Shown here one piece after another: positions 1-12,172 of a stretch of 64,000 nucleotides of DNA; position 1 is the first letter of the stretch, and every line of letters begins with the position of its first letter. The position numbers were made by a program, and so were the translations under genes. This DNA is from Strongylocentrotus droebachiensis (Eukaryota; Echinodermata; Echinoidea; Camarodonta; Strongylocentrotidae): the NCBI GenBank assembly GCA_035222895.1, contig JAVYIG010004969.1, forward strand, positions 1 to 64,000, written 5' to 3'. Below the pieces are notes generated by a model. The model saw only the letters and a program-made list of their open reading frames with translations, had not been told where the DNA came from and did no database searches.

Positions 1-2299
1 TATTAACGAAACTTTACAAGCTATTATATACTAAGTATAAGACCTACTAATTCCATCGATCCATACTTTGTAAACAATTTAATCCTCGATATCTTAATAA
101 CAATGCAATAGACGTTAGTAAATAAATAATACACAACAGTGAGGGCATTAGTAAGAATTACCCACATTGTACTTTTGAAACAGTCTAACACGCTCGAGAC
201 GATAGCCGAAGGTGTTTGGACTATTTCGTAGGTACATAGTGCGGGTAATTTGATTAATGCCCGAACAAAATGATACATATTATTTGCTTTATAAAATGAT
301 GTTTTATAACGGAATTTTACTAATGACCGGTCAGTATTTACTAACGACTGGTCATTAGTATAATTACGTGTCAGGCAAAAATAAATGCCTGGTCGTGTAC
401 ACTCTCAACCAAATATTTGTTTAGGATCTACGTCATTATCTTATAATGCAAATTTACCCATGATGTGTGACGTCATAAATTGACAGCCATTTCAATGCCG
501 ATGGCCTTTGAACGTCTTTTTAAAACGTTCTACATACAATAGAACTCATGTTTGGGGTTACGTAATATGTCCTTGTCATGTTCACACATTTCGGTAGATG
601 AAACACAATGGTATTGAAATTGCCTTTGAGTTGACTTCTTTACGATCCTATTATTATTAAAACACTACAAATATACTTTGTTGTAATTTAATGTTTTTCA
701 ACATAAACTTTTGGCGGAACATGCACAATATTTCCATCAAGACAACCCTTTTTTGTTGGGGGGGGGGGGGGCGGGGTAATAGTGAATATTTACATAACTG
801 TATGAAACTTATTTCGCTGTAATTCCAAATAGATTAATCGATAATAGTTAACTTGTTTTTTGAATGTTGTGCTTCCACTTTGACAAATCTACCGGAAAGT
901 AAATTTCCGCATTATCCTAGGCCACCTGCTTATTTCTAGCAATCTAATGCAGGGATTATCTTTCAACTGGAGCTGATAATATGCCTTCTAAGTGTGCATG
1001 GCATTATCCGTTGATCTTCTGAAATCATTGACATTACAATTTCAACGGTTATCTGCATTCCATAGCCGTTGACTTATTGTGCGTGTTTTACCTTACGGAG
1101 GTGTGTCCCCATTATTTACTTTGAAAGTTACGATATTCGATTTTAACAACTTTTCATCTCCTGCTACTGCAGAGCAAATTCAACGGCTTCTGCATGCCGT
1201 GTCCGGGTGTTTCTAATTAAAACTTCTTACTACTATTAACGAAACTTTACAAGCTATTATATACTAAGTATAAGACCTACTAATTCCATCGATCCATACT
1301 TTGTAAACAATTTAATCCTCGATATCTTAATAACAATGCAATAGACGTTAGTAAATAAATAATACACAACAGTGAGGGCATTAGTAAGAATTACCCACAT
1401 TGTACTTTTGAAACAGTCTAACACGCTCGAGACGATAGCCGAAGGTGTTTGGACTATTTCGTAGGTACATAGTGCGGGTAATTTGATTAATGCCCGAACA
1501 AAATGATACATATTATTTGCTTTATAAAATGATGTTTTATAACGGAATTTTACTAATGACCGGTCAGTATTTACTAACGACTGGTCATTAGTATAATTAC
1601 GTGTCAGGCAAAAATAAATGCCTGGTCGTGTACACTCTCAACCAAATATTTGTTTAGGATCTACGTCATTATCTTATAATGCAAATTTACCCATGATGTG
1701 TGACGTCATAAATTGACAGCCATTTCAATGCCGATGGCCTTTGAACGTCTTTTTAAAACTTTCTACATACAATAGAACTCATGTTTGGGGTTACGTAATA
1801 TGTCCTTGTCATGTTCACACATTTCGGTAGATGAAACACAATGGTATTGAAATTGCCTTTGAGTTGACTTCTTTACGATCCTATTATTATTAAAACACTA
1901 CAAATATACTTTGTTGTAATTTAATGTTTTTCCAACATAAACTTTTGGCGGAACATGCACAATATTTCCATCAAGACAACCCTTTTTTGTTGGGGGGGGG
2001 GGGGGCGGGGTAATAGTGAATATTTACATAACTGTATGAAACTTATTTCGCTGTAATTCCAAATAGATTAATCGATAATAGTTAACTTGTTTTTTGAATG
2101 TTGTGCTTCCACTTTGACAAATCTACCGGAAAGTAAATTTCCGCATTATCCTAGGCCACCTGCTTATTTCTAGCAATCTAATGCAGGGATTATCTTTCAA
2201 CTGGAGCTGATAATATGCCTTCTAAGTGTGCATGGCATTATCCGTTGATCTTCTGAAATCATTGACATTACAATTTCAACGGTTATCTGCATTCCATAG
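1..2299. repeat. Tandem duplication of a 1233-bp unit (about 1.9 copies)
   Basis: Bases 1-1233 recur from 1234 to 2299, where the match stops abruptly. Only a few differences were seen (G at 527 against T at 1760; one extra C near 1932). Even the 14-base G run at 758-771 has the same length in both copies (1992-2005). The window starts inside the unit, so more copies may lie upstream. The unit contains a hairpin at 322-361. No credible gene is seen; an 84-residue minus-strand open frame is present in both copies and is thought to be chance. Confidence 0.95.
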
Positions 2300-3494
2300 G
2301 TGTTTGGTCCCCTCTGCACACTCCTACGCGTAGGCTTCCTACGACAAATGATATAGTGTGGGGGAGAGGAGGTGGGTGAGCGCGTGCGGGTTTGCTGTTT
2401 TTTTTTCATCAGTTGTTGGGGAAAGGGTATAGTGCATTGATTTTGTCGTCCTATGTTTACTCGCAGAACTCATGAATAGCACAAGGAGTGTGCAATCAAT
2501 AAAATGAAGGTATGACTATAATCCCCCCCCCCAAAAAAAAAAGGAAAGAGAAAGGGATGTCGGGGCGGAGAGGGGGCAAGAAGGAGAGGAAGGGTTCTGC
2601 ACTTTGAATGTGTTGAGGAAGGTGCGAAGGCTGTTCCTTCCATGTCAATGGATGCATTTTGAAACAATTAGATCTCATTATTTGTAACTTTCATCCTTTT
2701 TTCATGCAAGTTAATTAGTGCCCTAGGAAATATAATATCTCACATCGTATTGTATCAGCTCTCTGCGATCATCTCTGCAAAAAACAAGTCATATATCCGC
2801 TGGATATAATCAAAGAATCAAGGAATGCCTCAGTAAGGTGAAAACCCCCATAACAAAATTATACAACGTCTGAATATCGAAGGTTTTTTAAGTCAGAAAT
2901 GTACTTGTTCCCTTTGCTGTCTTTACTGGTTATATTGATAAACATGTTTTTTGTTGTGAAATGTGTTACATCAGTTTTCAATTCATCAAAATGTAAGTTA
3001 AACAAATTATATCAGTCACTTAAATTACCTAAACGCAGTGATTTGATTACACCTTAAAACAAAGTAAAAACGTAAGGAGTTAATTTAATTTGCACATCGT
3101 TAAGCGAAATGTATTAAGGAAAAAAAGGAACTTAGTTAACTTTTGATATGCTACACAAATATTCTCTCTTTGCCATATTGTATTTATCAGGTGAGAGATA
3201 TACCAAAATATTCAAGATTATTTAACTCTTTCCCGTACTAGACTCTTTTAAAAACTTTCAATGCTTAAGAGGCTTGTTATAGAGCTAATCAAGACAAACA
3301 AACAAGTATGCGAAAGGGCTAATGATAATTTTCCCCAAAAAATTGTTACAGAATTGTACCTTGTGACATTCTGATCATAAAGCATATTTGCCATGATAAA
3401 CAGAAGCAAAAGACACGAGGATGTAAATTTGTTGTACTTAGTAAAACGTAAAATAATAACAATGCTTACATGTATTCAGTAGGGTTTATAAAGT

Positions 3495-3535
<41 letters not shown>

Positions 3536-4599
3536 CTATTCTAAAACCATTAAAGAGATGCTGCTTGTGACATCATGATAGTAAAAAAAAACATATTTGC
3601 TTTGAAGCAAATGACATGACGATGTATGTCTTTACTTATTTGAACAGAAAAGCAAAACAAGAAAAAGGTTAGAAAAAAGAAAGGGAACGCAAAGCTATTA
3701 ATAGGAATTTTATGACATCACGACCTAAACAAAAATATGACGACTTATTTTATGCTTCTTTGAAACGCATAATTATAACAAGACCTTTCCGCAGGGCGGA
3801 GTTGTGACGCCAATCTCTCAATGGTTTCCTCGAAATACTATGGGATCTTGACCTTCTGTAAGTATACTTGTTCGCCATGCGCCGATAAAAGTGAGGAACG
3901 ACGTTTGCTCTGGTACATACCCAAGACGTGAATATATCGTGATCCTCATTTGTACTAGTAGGAGTGATGCGATTCTCAGAAAAATTCCTTAGTCCTCGCA
4001 TCGGAAGATTATGCGAGTATACGGCGATTATAAAGAAATGAAGGTCAATTTATTTGCACTGTTAATGCTTTTCATGCTGAGTTCATTTGGAATCTGTGCT
4101 GATCTACTTTTCTTAAAACTGTTCTTTTCAATGTTAAAGGATAAGATTCAATGCTTTTCTGGCTCACAGTAGACAAGTCATACCTTTTCAGAGCTTGGCT
4201 CCATCCAAGCTAAACATTAATGAGTTTTTATTTCATTGATAATAGTTGCACTTATCACTAAGATTCGGATATCCAAATATGATTAATTTCCATGGTTATT
4301 ATTGTTTCTGTTATCATTACCATATCTTCTCACGTACAATTTATTTTTCATATGATAGATAATAGACTGTTGGCCATTAAGTTAGAATATCTATCTTTTT
4401 CTTACACCTTCAAATGAAATTGTTGAGACACTATGGTCTATTCTTGATATATAATGTTTAAATCTTCTCAGAACTTTGTTGCATGATTAATCATAATGAA
4501 TCTTTAGATTGATCAATATACAAAATTGATTCTCTAAGATATATAATGGGATTTTCTGGATCGAAGAACCGTCACAGCAACCACATTTAGTAAACCTTA
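2300..4599. other. No gene seen; low-complexity stretches
   Basis: AT-rich non-coding sequence. It includes a C10/A10 run at 2523-2543 followed by a purine-rich stretch, and a (GA)n microsatellite at about 3497-3529. Minus-strand open frames near 2200-2680 and 3750-4001 are short and show no family motif. Confidence 0.6.
3497..3529. repeat. (GA)n microsatellite
   Basis: Uninterrupted AG/GA dinucleotides of about 33 bases. Confidence 0.95.
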
Positions 4600-5137
4600 A
4601 AAGGGAAGTCTACCCTGTTATTAACTTGGTTTTAATAGAAGGAGAGTAATGAGAGGCACATGTCAGTGTATTTCAGAAAAGACGGTTAACAATTTTTGAG
4701 GTTGCGATCAATCAAAAACAAATTGGCAATTTTTTTGCCATATCTTGCGAGGTCCTCTCCAAATTGTTATGTACATAACATTTCATAAACTCTCATCTTC
4801 TTCATTATTGATAACATAATAGATTTCCCCCCATTCAGGGGATGTATAGAAACATATTTGCCTCAATTATATTAAGTGTGCATGTAAGATTGAAAATATT
4901 CTCGAGGGGAATTTTCTTTTCTTCTGGTATTCATAGTACAGAGCAAATGGAAGAGGACCTCGCAAGATACGTCACAGAGATGCCAATTTGTGTTTGAATA
5001 ATCGCAGCTTCAAAAATTCATAAAATGTCTTAGTTGTTATCGGAATCTTTGCTCAAACTTAATACACTGACCTGTTCCCTTAATTTTTCCATCAACAACC
5101 ACTTAATACCAGGTGGACTTCCCCTTTCTGGCAGGTC
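4600..5137. mobile_element. MITE with long imperfect inverted repeats (AAGGGAAGTC termini)
   Basis: The left part (4600-4762) and the reverse complement of the right part (about 4945-5137) align over most of their length. Shared blocks include the AAGGGGAAGTCYACC terminus, GTCAGTGTATT, CAAATTGGCA and CTTGCGAGGTCCTCT. No coding capacity. A related right end (GGTGGACTTCCCCTTC) occurs alone near 39103-39118. Confidence 0.65.
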
Positions 5138-5290
5138 AATTCTGCTCATATCTCTCAAAATTCTGCTACCCATGGTTTGCTAACAATCTATAGATACTAA
5201 TACGGATTGTGTTTCACTTTGAATATAAAGCAATGATATAAAAACGTTTGTAGTATAAAATCATATATTTTAATTCGAGCGAATGTAATT

Positions 5291-5623
5291 TTAAGTATTT
5301 AAACAGAATTTTAGAATTGGGGGGGGGGGGGGGGCTCTAAAAGTCGCCTTTTTCCCTTGAAAATAAGGATCAGCGTCAGCACCGCTGTATTGCACCTTCT
5401 TTGGATAAAGGTTTCCATACGCTACTGGCTTTTTGGTCAATATTGGTAGAAACATTGCAAGTGCATCCCATTTTGATGTCATCACGGGATGGAAATTCTC
5501 AGTAGACCTACAGCTCAAGAGACCGTCATTTCGTTCTCCTGGGCCGTTTGTCTCATGAACCCTTAGATAACCTTTAAGAAGGTTCATCAGGAGGTTCGTG
5601 AACCCAAGCTCTGTCGGAGACAT
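5291..5623 (-). other. Unassigned minus-strand open frame of protein-like composition
   Basis: 110 codons on the minus strand, ending in a poly-C tract. The middle part (for example VMTSKWDALAMFLPILTKKP) has balanced amino acid use rather than low complexity. I do not recognise a family. A possible acceptor (ccgacag) precedes it, but no clear donor was found, so it may be a stray exon, a retroposed fragment or chance. It directly abuts the palindromic element at 5744. Confidence 0.2.
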
Positions 5624-5743
5624 GGATCAAGGGCCGCAACATCGCCGCAATCAGCGCATATCAACTTTCCATCTCTTGAATTTCAATTTTGCAGACAAAG
5701 AAATTCAGAGAAAGAGTGCAATTAGGTCGCTTATGTTACTGTA

Positions 5744-6624
5744 CAGTGCGTCCCAGAAAAAACGAAACCGAGAAGTATCGATGTTCTATCATAACTTAAT
5801 CACAACTATAATTAATGAATGATACATATTTGGAAAGCTTAGAGTCTCTCCTTTCATGTGATGCTACTCAGATGATGCATTTTTCACGCATGAGTGATTA
5901 AAAGCAATTTGAAGGAAGGAAACCAAAAAGACATTTGGCGGGCGGTATCTGAATTTCGAAGAAAAATTCACATTTCTAGAAAGTTGAGTTTCTGCCCTTT
6001 CATATGACACCTCAATCAGGAAAAGTGAGCGAGGAATGACAAAGTTCTGTTTGTTTAAAGTAGTGCTTGCATTTCCATAATGTTATTAAACGAATTCGTT
6101 TTCACTGGCTGCCTGCCGTATCAATAAACGAAATTAACAAAAGACTTAACTCCGTTTCGTTGACAATCAGCCGTAGACGAGAGTTTTTCATGCATGGCTG
6201 ATTGTCAACGAAACGGAGTTAAGTCTTTTGTCAAATCTGCTTTTTGCTACGGCAGGCACCCAGTGAAAACGAGTTCGTTTGTTAAAATTATGAAAATGTA
6301 AGGGCCACTTTAAACAAACATAACTTTGTTATTCCTCGCTCATTTTTCCTGATTGAGGTGTCATATGAAAGGGCAGAAACTTAACTTTCTAGAAATGTGA
6401 ATTTTTCTTCGAAATTCAGATACCGCCCGCCAAATGTCTTTTTGGTTTCCTTCCTTCAAATTGCTTTTAATCACTCATGGGTGAAAAATGCATCATCTGA
6501 GTAGCATCACATGAAAGAGGAGACTCTAAGCTTTCTAAATATGTATCATTCAATAATTATGGTTGTGATTAAGTTATGATAAAACATCGATACTTCTCGG
6601 TTTCGTTTTTTCTGGGACGCACTG
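5744..6624. mobile_element. 881-bp palindromic element with 429-bp arms and TA flanks
   Basis: Arms 5744-6172 and 6196-6624 are near-perfect inverted copies separated by a 23-base loop. The termini read CAGTGCGTCCCAGAAAAAAC and its complement, and TA sits directly outside both ends (5742-5743, 6625-6626). TA duplication and CAGTG-type ends fit the Tc1/mariner superfamily. No transposase is encoded, so it is a non-autonomous foldback derivative. Mismatches between arms are few, suggesting recent origin or gene conversion between arms. Confidence 0.9.
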
Positions 6625-7040
6625 TATAGCCCGTAACAAAACAATTAAAAGAACAGAAAAATGATCATATTTCTGTACATCTATCTCTTGTTTGGGGATG
6701 GAAACAAAGAATAAAGGAAGACAAATAAGAAAAGGGAGGAAAGTCGTGTTGCAACCTGTAATAGATGGTATATCATTACTCGCCTAAGATGCCTTTCGAT
6801 GGATCAAAGTCATGAAAGCTTTCTTCGGTTACACTTTAGCCTGAGGTCGAAGAAGAAAGCAGGTGAATATTGTATCTTTCTCGGAGAGTATAGGACTAAA
6901 GCCTTCTCGCTTCGAAATGTATTCAACTTTTGTATTTGTGTCCGCTTTTTAAATTTCGAACACAATACCCATAACAGAAACTGCAGTGACTGGTCACACA
7001 CGCAAATTGACTGATGCAACCTCGTTTTGTATGATTTTTC

Positions 7041-7443
7041 TTAAAGACAAAGACCAGTTATGGTCATGCGATTGCATTGTGAAAGAAATGTTGTGGAATC
7101 GATCACAAAAGGTTGATCATCTAGCATATAAGTATTGGTGTGTACTGCAATGTTCCGGAATCATCAAAATGATAAGAAATTTGGCCCAGTATTCGTAAGT
7201 TACAAGCACTGTACACAGAAAGATATATATGGGATTATGCACACGTGCGTGACACGTGCGTTTATCTCTCACACACCAATAGATAAACTAATTTACCAAA
7301 TATGTCAATTAGTAGGCCGTTTCCCGGCAAAATTGTTATCATCATGTATAAGTCAAAACATACTCTTTCACATGATTGGTAATAAGAGCTTCCATTTCAT
7401 TTTTTGAAATAGGGGCGTTTCCAATACTGGTCTTCACCTTTAA
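7041..7443 (+). mobile_element. TTAA-flanked MITE, copy 1
   Basis: Starts TTAAAG..AAGACCAGT and ends ACTGGTCTTCACCTTTAA. The interior matches copies at 13275 and 43863 (for example GGTCATGCGATTGCATTGTG and GAGCTTCCATTTCAT). No coding capacity. The TTAA target is demonstrated by the nested copy at 43863, which points to a piggyBac-like superfamily or another TTAA-specific transposase. Confidence 0.8.
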
Positions 7444-8221
7444 GACCAGTGGCGAAGCATGGGTGATGTCATTAAGGGTGCCCTGGATCAGATTCTGGCC
7501 GTGCTTTTGGTTTATATAATAATCCACGTACATTATACAACAACGACCCTGTTTTAAAAAAAAAAAATTGAGTGCACTCACCCCCTGCTTTCACCATTTT
7601 CAACGAATTCACCTAGATTTACTGAGAACAGTACAGGCAGCGAACTAAGGGTGCCCGCTCCGGACACCTTGAGGCGCGTGGGAGGGGTAGGGGGCGGGGG
7701 AGGGGGTTGCAGTGGTCTTTCGTTTCGGAGACGAAGTGCAAAGGCAATTAGTTAAAGCTGGGAGAGGTCGATCTTATTATTTTGTTTTTCATCTTCCCTT
7801 TCCCCCTTCTTCCCCTTTCCCCGTCTTCCCCTTTCCACACCTTCCCATTTCGCCTATTTTTTGATATACTTATTTCTCCCTTTTTTATCCGTATATTAGA
7901 TAATGGATAAATTAGCATGAAAACATGTACTCTATTGTGCAGAATTAAAACAGTTTTGTGTTCTTTTTTAAAGGGAGGGAGGGAGGGAGGAAGGGAGCAC
8001 TTTGGCTGTGTAAAGTCATTATAAGACATGAACAAGTTTGCCTTGTTGCATGTGATAAAGGGCAAATCTTGGAGAAAAGTAAAATACGCTGCGTATTCCA
8101 AAAATAATCATCTTCGGTAGCTTCAAATAAACATTATCCCTCCTTATTACAATTACCCTATATTTGTCATGGTTAGGGTGGTGTATTAAGGCTAATGTCC
8201 TATCTGTCGATACCACATTCA
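7444..8221. other. No gene seen; homopurine/homopyrimidine stretches
   Basis: Contains a G-rich stretch at 7676-7707, a long C/T-rich run at about 7786-7850 and a GGGA repeat at 7974-7998. Open frames here are chance reads of low-complexity sequence. Confidence 0.6.
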
Positions 8222-8479
8222 TTTGTGGAGATGTAGTGCATAAGTCTTTGGATTATGAACCACAAGGTACGGCTTTGACTCCCACCGCGGCACTAAATGT
8301 CCTTTTGCAAGACATTAATCTACACTTGTCACAATCGATCCAGGCGAAGTAAGTGATAGGATAGATTCCCTGAAAGTACTGAGCGCTACGCTAATTATAT
8401 CCAAAGCCCTTTGGAGGTGCATAGAGGCGTTATATTATAGTGTGATATGCGCTATAAAAGAACGGCATATTATTTTTTT
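8222..8479 (+). mobile_element. tRNA-derived SINE, degenerate
   Basis: Shows the body of the SINE family seen best at 48536: a GCACTAAATGTCC-type block, TTGCAAGACATTAATCTACA, then a GCGCTA..AAAAG tail and a T-rich end. The tRNA-like head is weak, with a B box only approximate. Confidence 0.6.
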
Positions 8480-9402
8480 TATCATATTTCTTGCCATGGA
8501 CTGCTAAGCAACAGAGTACAACTTGAAAATAACTATCAATATCACAAAAGTTCTATCTTCTGCTTGAGGAACTACTACAGTTGCGTATACTTTCTTTTAC
8601 GATCTATATACATTGGAATAACAATGGTATTGATTTATCTTATCGTGCTGTTCTTAATTGATGTTACTATACACATTTTTATTAATGCCGAGAGAAAGAT
8701 ATCTGACAAGAAGGACATTTTAGGTAACGAATAATTCCTTATTTACCTGCTGCTTTCCCGGGAATGATAGTAAAAAAAAAAATGTTCTTAAAATATCACA
8801 TTGTGATAAACGCTTGTTAAGAGGATTGCTCATTTGATAAACCCACGGGTCCTTTACCCTGGAGAGGGCAACAGAAATGGGTTGTTATATAGACGGGATA
8901 AACTTAAATTGGTGACTATTTCTTTTTTTTTCATTCTGACTTTTTTTGGAAAAAAAATGAAAATAAATTCTTCAGACTCGTTGAAAATATTTTCTCCAGG
9001 AACACAAATCTCGCCAAACATGTCCTACTTTCTCATTTTCTCATTTTATACCATGTCTCTTTTTCGTTGCTAATACTTTTTATTTTGTCCCCTTCTCCAT
9101 ACTCTTCCCATGTGCGTAGTACATGCCCGTACTTCAACGTTTTGACACATTTTAGCCGCGGGTTGCCGTCACTTGTCTAAATATAACATTTCCATTTAAA
9201 CAAATGTGACAAACAATAATAATATATATTTGTATTCTCTCAATTATTGTAAATAACTATTTCTAGTACTGAAATTTGTTATTTACGATATGCTTCCCTG
9301 CCTCTAATAGAAAATAAGAACAAATAACTGCCAGGAGGTTGGAGAGGCTGTCATTCTGTCGGTGATTGTGCCGGCATGGTGTAGCTAAAAATCACTCTAC
9401 TT
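8480..9402. other. No gene seen
   Basis: AT-rich sequence without recognisable gene or repeat structure. Confidence 0.5.
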
Positions 9403-9475
9403 ATCTCCGTGGTCTAGTGGTTAAGGCACCTGGCGTACAGTGTCAAAAACCCGGGTTCGATTCCTGGCGGAGACA
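9403..9475 (+). tRNA. tRNA-like relic (pseudogene or SINE head)
   Basis: Exactly 73 nt from position 1 to the discriminator. The A box TGGTCTAGTGG (9410-9420) and B box GGTTCGATTCC (9454-9464) are consensus. The acceptor pairs at six of seven positions, and the D and T arms pair. A T5 terminator follows at 9477. However, the 27-31/39-43 anticodon stem does not pair, U33 is G, and the first acceptor pair is A-C, so no anticodon can be assigned. The 5' half resembles tRNA-Glu. It may still be transcribed by Pol III. Confidence 0.5.
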
Positions 9476-9712
9476 GTTTTTGAAACCTCTACAGTTACTT
9501 CCATAAATTAGAAGTATAGTAAAGGAGGAACAATGAATAAGCAACGCAATTCACTTCTCTCCTTTAATTTCTCACATTAGACACACACAAACACACATAT
9601 TTTTATAAATATATATATAAGTAAGTTCAGTAAAACTGCAATTTCTGACAGTGCTCAACTGTAGGAGCAAATGTAGATATAGGAGTTGGAAAGGTTAAAC
9701 TTTATTGGTAAG

Positions 9713-9752
9713 AGTTATATAGACTGTTTCGCCAGAAGGCTCATCAGTAACT
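9713..9752 (-). ncRNA. Hammerhead ribozyme motif, left arm
   Basis: Minus-strand counterpart of the motif at 10002. CTGATGA (9747 to 9741), stem II GCC/GGC fully paired, GAAA (9730 to 9727), and stem I of five Watson-Crick pairs. Stem III has one C-A mismatch, so this copy may cleave less well. Confidence 0.65.
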
Positions 9753-10001
9753 AAATACATTACACATGGCAAAGTTAAAAACACTCATGTGCAGTCAGGC
9801 AAGAATACAAAAGAGACATGAATAATACCCAAGCAAGGGTGAACGCAATAATACAATAGTAGATATGGTTAAACCCCTCCCTCCCCGACCCCCGTATCAT
9901 CATGAGCTTTCCCCTTACACTTAAACCACTTAATTCCACTCTTTTGTATTCTTGCCTGTCTGCACATGAGTGTGTTTAACGTTGCCATGTATAATGTATT
10001 T

Positions 10002-10041
10002 AGTTACTGATGAGCCTTCTGGTGAAACAGTCTGTATAGCT
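10002..10041 (+). ncRNA. Hammerhead ribozyme motif, right arm
   Basis: Core CTGATGA at 10007-10013 and GAAA at 10024-10027. Stem I pairs AGTTA (10002-10006) with TAGCT (10037-10041). Stem II is GCC/GGT closed by TTCT. Stem III is ACA (10027-10029) with TGT (10033-10035) and a three-base loop. Predicted cleavage follows A10036 (a GUA triplet). The short stem III fits the minimal type of hammerhead described from Penelope-like elements. Activity is inferred from the fold. Confidence 0.72.
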
Positions 10042-10635
10042 CTTACCAATAAAGTTTAACCTTTCCAACTCCTATATCTATATATATATATATACAAATT
10101 CGTAAAGAATAACGTGATCATAATAAATGATCAGAGTCATTCTGGGAGAGTCAAGGATAGACAAAACAATTGCTGGCATAGGCCAGAAATAGCGCGCGCC
10201 TTTTACAGCTGTTTAAGCGGTGCCTATGTGAGACAGCGACATGTGAAATTTACCTCTGTAAAGAAACCGAAAATGCGCACAGCCAGTGAATCTACAACGG
10301 TGGAGTTATGCGCGCAGTAAGCGTGGGAACGCCGTGTGCAAGATTTTCTCACTTTCGACTTTATCTCCGCTCGGAGAAGTCCTTTTTCCCCGGCCCACCC
10401 ACCCCTCTTTAGTTTAAGTAGAGTTGAAGAAGTAAACTACTTAAAGTTGATTGAGGATTAATAAATTGGAAGTACAATGTTGTTTTGAGTGATATAACGA
10501 ATTGTATGTACTTAATATCATGGTAACACGGGGGTTGACTGGGGGAGGATTTCTTTTACTCGTGATTATTCCATGGTTGGTTCCGATTATCACCACTTCT
10601 TATATATGCGCTGGTATAGTAGCACCGGGATAACA

Positions 10636-11114
10636 TTGGGGATACTGCAGGAGATACTATCCTGTCGGTGGGTCACGTAAACCCCAGGTATCTGGGGTGA
10701 TCGGAGGGAGTTACTACCCTTCCGCTGATCGCGTGACTCGAGACCCCACACATATAGTGTTTCCATAACTATGTTAGTTATGCATTGATGATTTTGTGAG
10801 TATTGAAAAGTTGTGGGGATCATCCGTAGGAGATACTATCCTACCGGCAGGTCACGTAAACCCCAGGGACCTGGGGTGATCGGAGGGAATTACTATCCTT
10901 CCGCTGATCGCGTGACTCGAGATCCCACAAATATAGTGTTTCCATAACTATGTTAGTTATGCATTGATGATTTTGTGAGTATTGAAAAGTTGTGGGGATC
11001 ATCCGTAGGAGATACTATCCTACCGGCAGGTCACGTAAACCCCAGGGACCTGGGGTGATCGGAAGGAGTTACTATCCCTCCGCTGATCACGTGACCGGAG
11101 ATCCCTACAATTTT
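10636..11114. repeat. 179-bp tandem repeat, about 2.7 copies
   Basis: The block GGAGATACTATCCT recurs at exact 179-base spacing (10650, 10829, 11008). Each unit contains two self-complementary pieces: CCCCAGGGACCTGGGG and an imperfect long palindrome running from the GGTCACGT block to the ACGTGAC block. No coding capacity. Confidence 0.9.
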
Positions 11115-12169
11115 GAGTTTCACTCATGGTACATGTACCCTTAAGATTGTTGAATCATATCACGTTTATACATTATTGTCGAATTGTTTATGGTGGACCC
11201 TCTTTATTGTGGTTATAAGATTTTGTTATTGCTTTTATGCATGTTACTTGTTTTACTTTGACTTTCCTACTTTACATGTTTTGAGGAAAAGGACTCCTAG
11301 TTTCGGAGCGGAATAAATGTCGAGCAAACTGCAAATCAGTCTAAAGTTGTCTTCTTCCTAGAAGCGGACTAGTGTATAGTGGAAATATATAAATGAAACA
11401 TATTCATGATATATATATATAAATATGTGTGCGCGTGTGTGAGTGTTAGAGTGCGCGTTTGTGTTGTATTTTTGGGGTGTAATTTCGCCGTGAAAGAAAA
11501 TTGGGCTATGTTTGTAAAGTGGCAAAGAGACCACCTCACTGCCAGAATCGGTAGTTTAAATAAATGTAACGGGGTTAAATGGGAGAGGGGGGGGGGGGGG
11601 GGGGGAAGTATATTTTGATTTTGATGCAAGAGTCTTTTGGGAAACCATAGACCACCTTTAATATATTCTGGATGCATGATGTTCTTCTCTTAATAATTTG
11701 CCCTCCCACTGCTCTGCAAACGAACTTGAATGCACCACCCATCATCATAGCACATGCTAATTTCTGTTACTCGCTCGATTCGCTCACTCGCTAAATCATC
11801 GGAACCGGAGAGTTGTTATTAGGTGAGAGGCAGCAGCCTTGTCAAAATTGAACGGTTATACCCATGATCACAAATACTCTCACGTATTTGACTTTCTTTA
11901 TATTCCAAATGAGCTTGATGTAATGCTTTTACCAATTTCCTCGATTCCATTTGCGTGTACATAGAGTGATGAATATCTTGGAGAGTCTGGCACTGAAGCA
12001 AAACAACACTCCATCACCGCTAATTGAGTAAATATATCTCGCGCCCCAGTCTCTTTTCCAAAATATATCTCAAGTTGATTTCTACTACTGAAACCCATCG
12101 AAGTAACTGGCTTATGGACGGCAAGTGCATGGAAATTAAAACTATTAGTCTCTTGCTTCCTGTCTTAGC
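11115..12169. other. No gene seen; G19 tract and short AT/GT microsatellites
   Basis: Holds an (AT)n stretch at 11410-11421, a GT-rich stretch at 11426-11464 and a run of 19 G at 11587-11605. Open frames overlap these and are not supported. Confidence 0.6.
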
Positions 12170-12172
12170 TTA

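Larger units (their letters stand above)
9674..10080. mobile_element. Foldback element with hammerhead ribozyme in each arm (Penelope-like remnant)
   Basis: Arms of about 145 bases (9674-9820 and 9937-10080) are inverted copies starting TAGATATAGGAGTTGGAAAG. Each arm holds a hammerhead core. Hammerhead motifs are known in the terminal repeats of Penelope-like retroelements, whose repeats may lie in inverted orientation. No reverse transcriptase or GIY-YIG reading frame is present between the arms. A TA repeat follows at 10077-10095. Confidence 0.7.

Noticed and set aside
24-1511. 84-codon minus-strand open frame, identical in both copies of the 1233-bp unit
   Set aside because: It is conserved only because the DNA was duplicated recently. 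No motif, and hydrophobic AT-driven composition.
9403-9475. Functional tRNA gene
   Set aside because: The A and B boxes and terminator are fine, but the anticodon stem does not pair and position 33 is not U.
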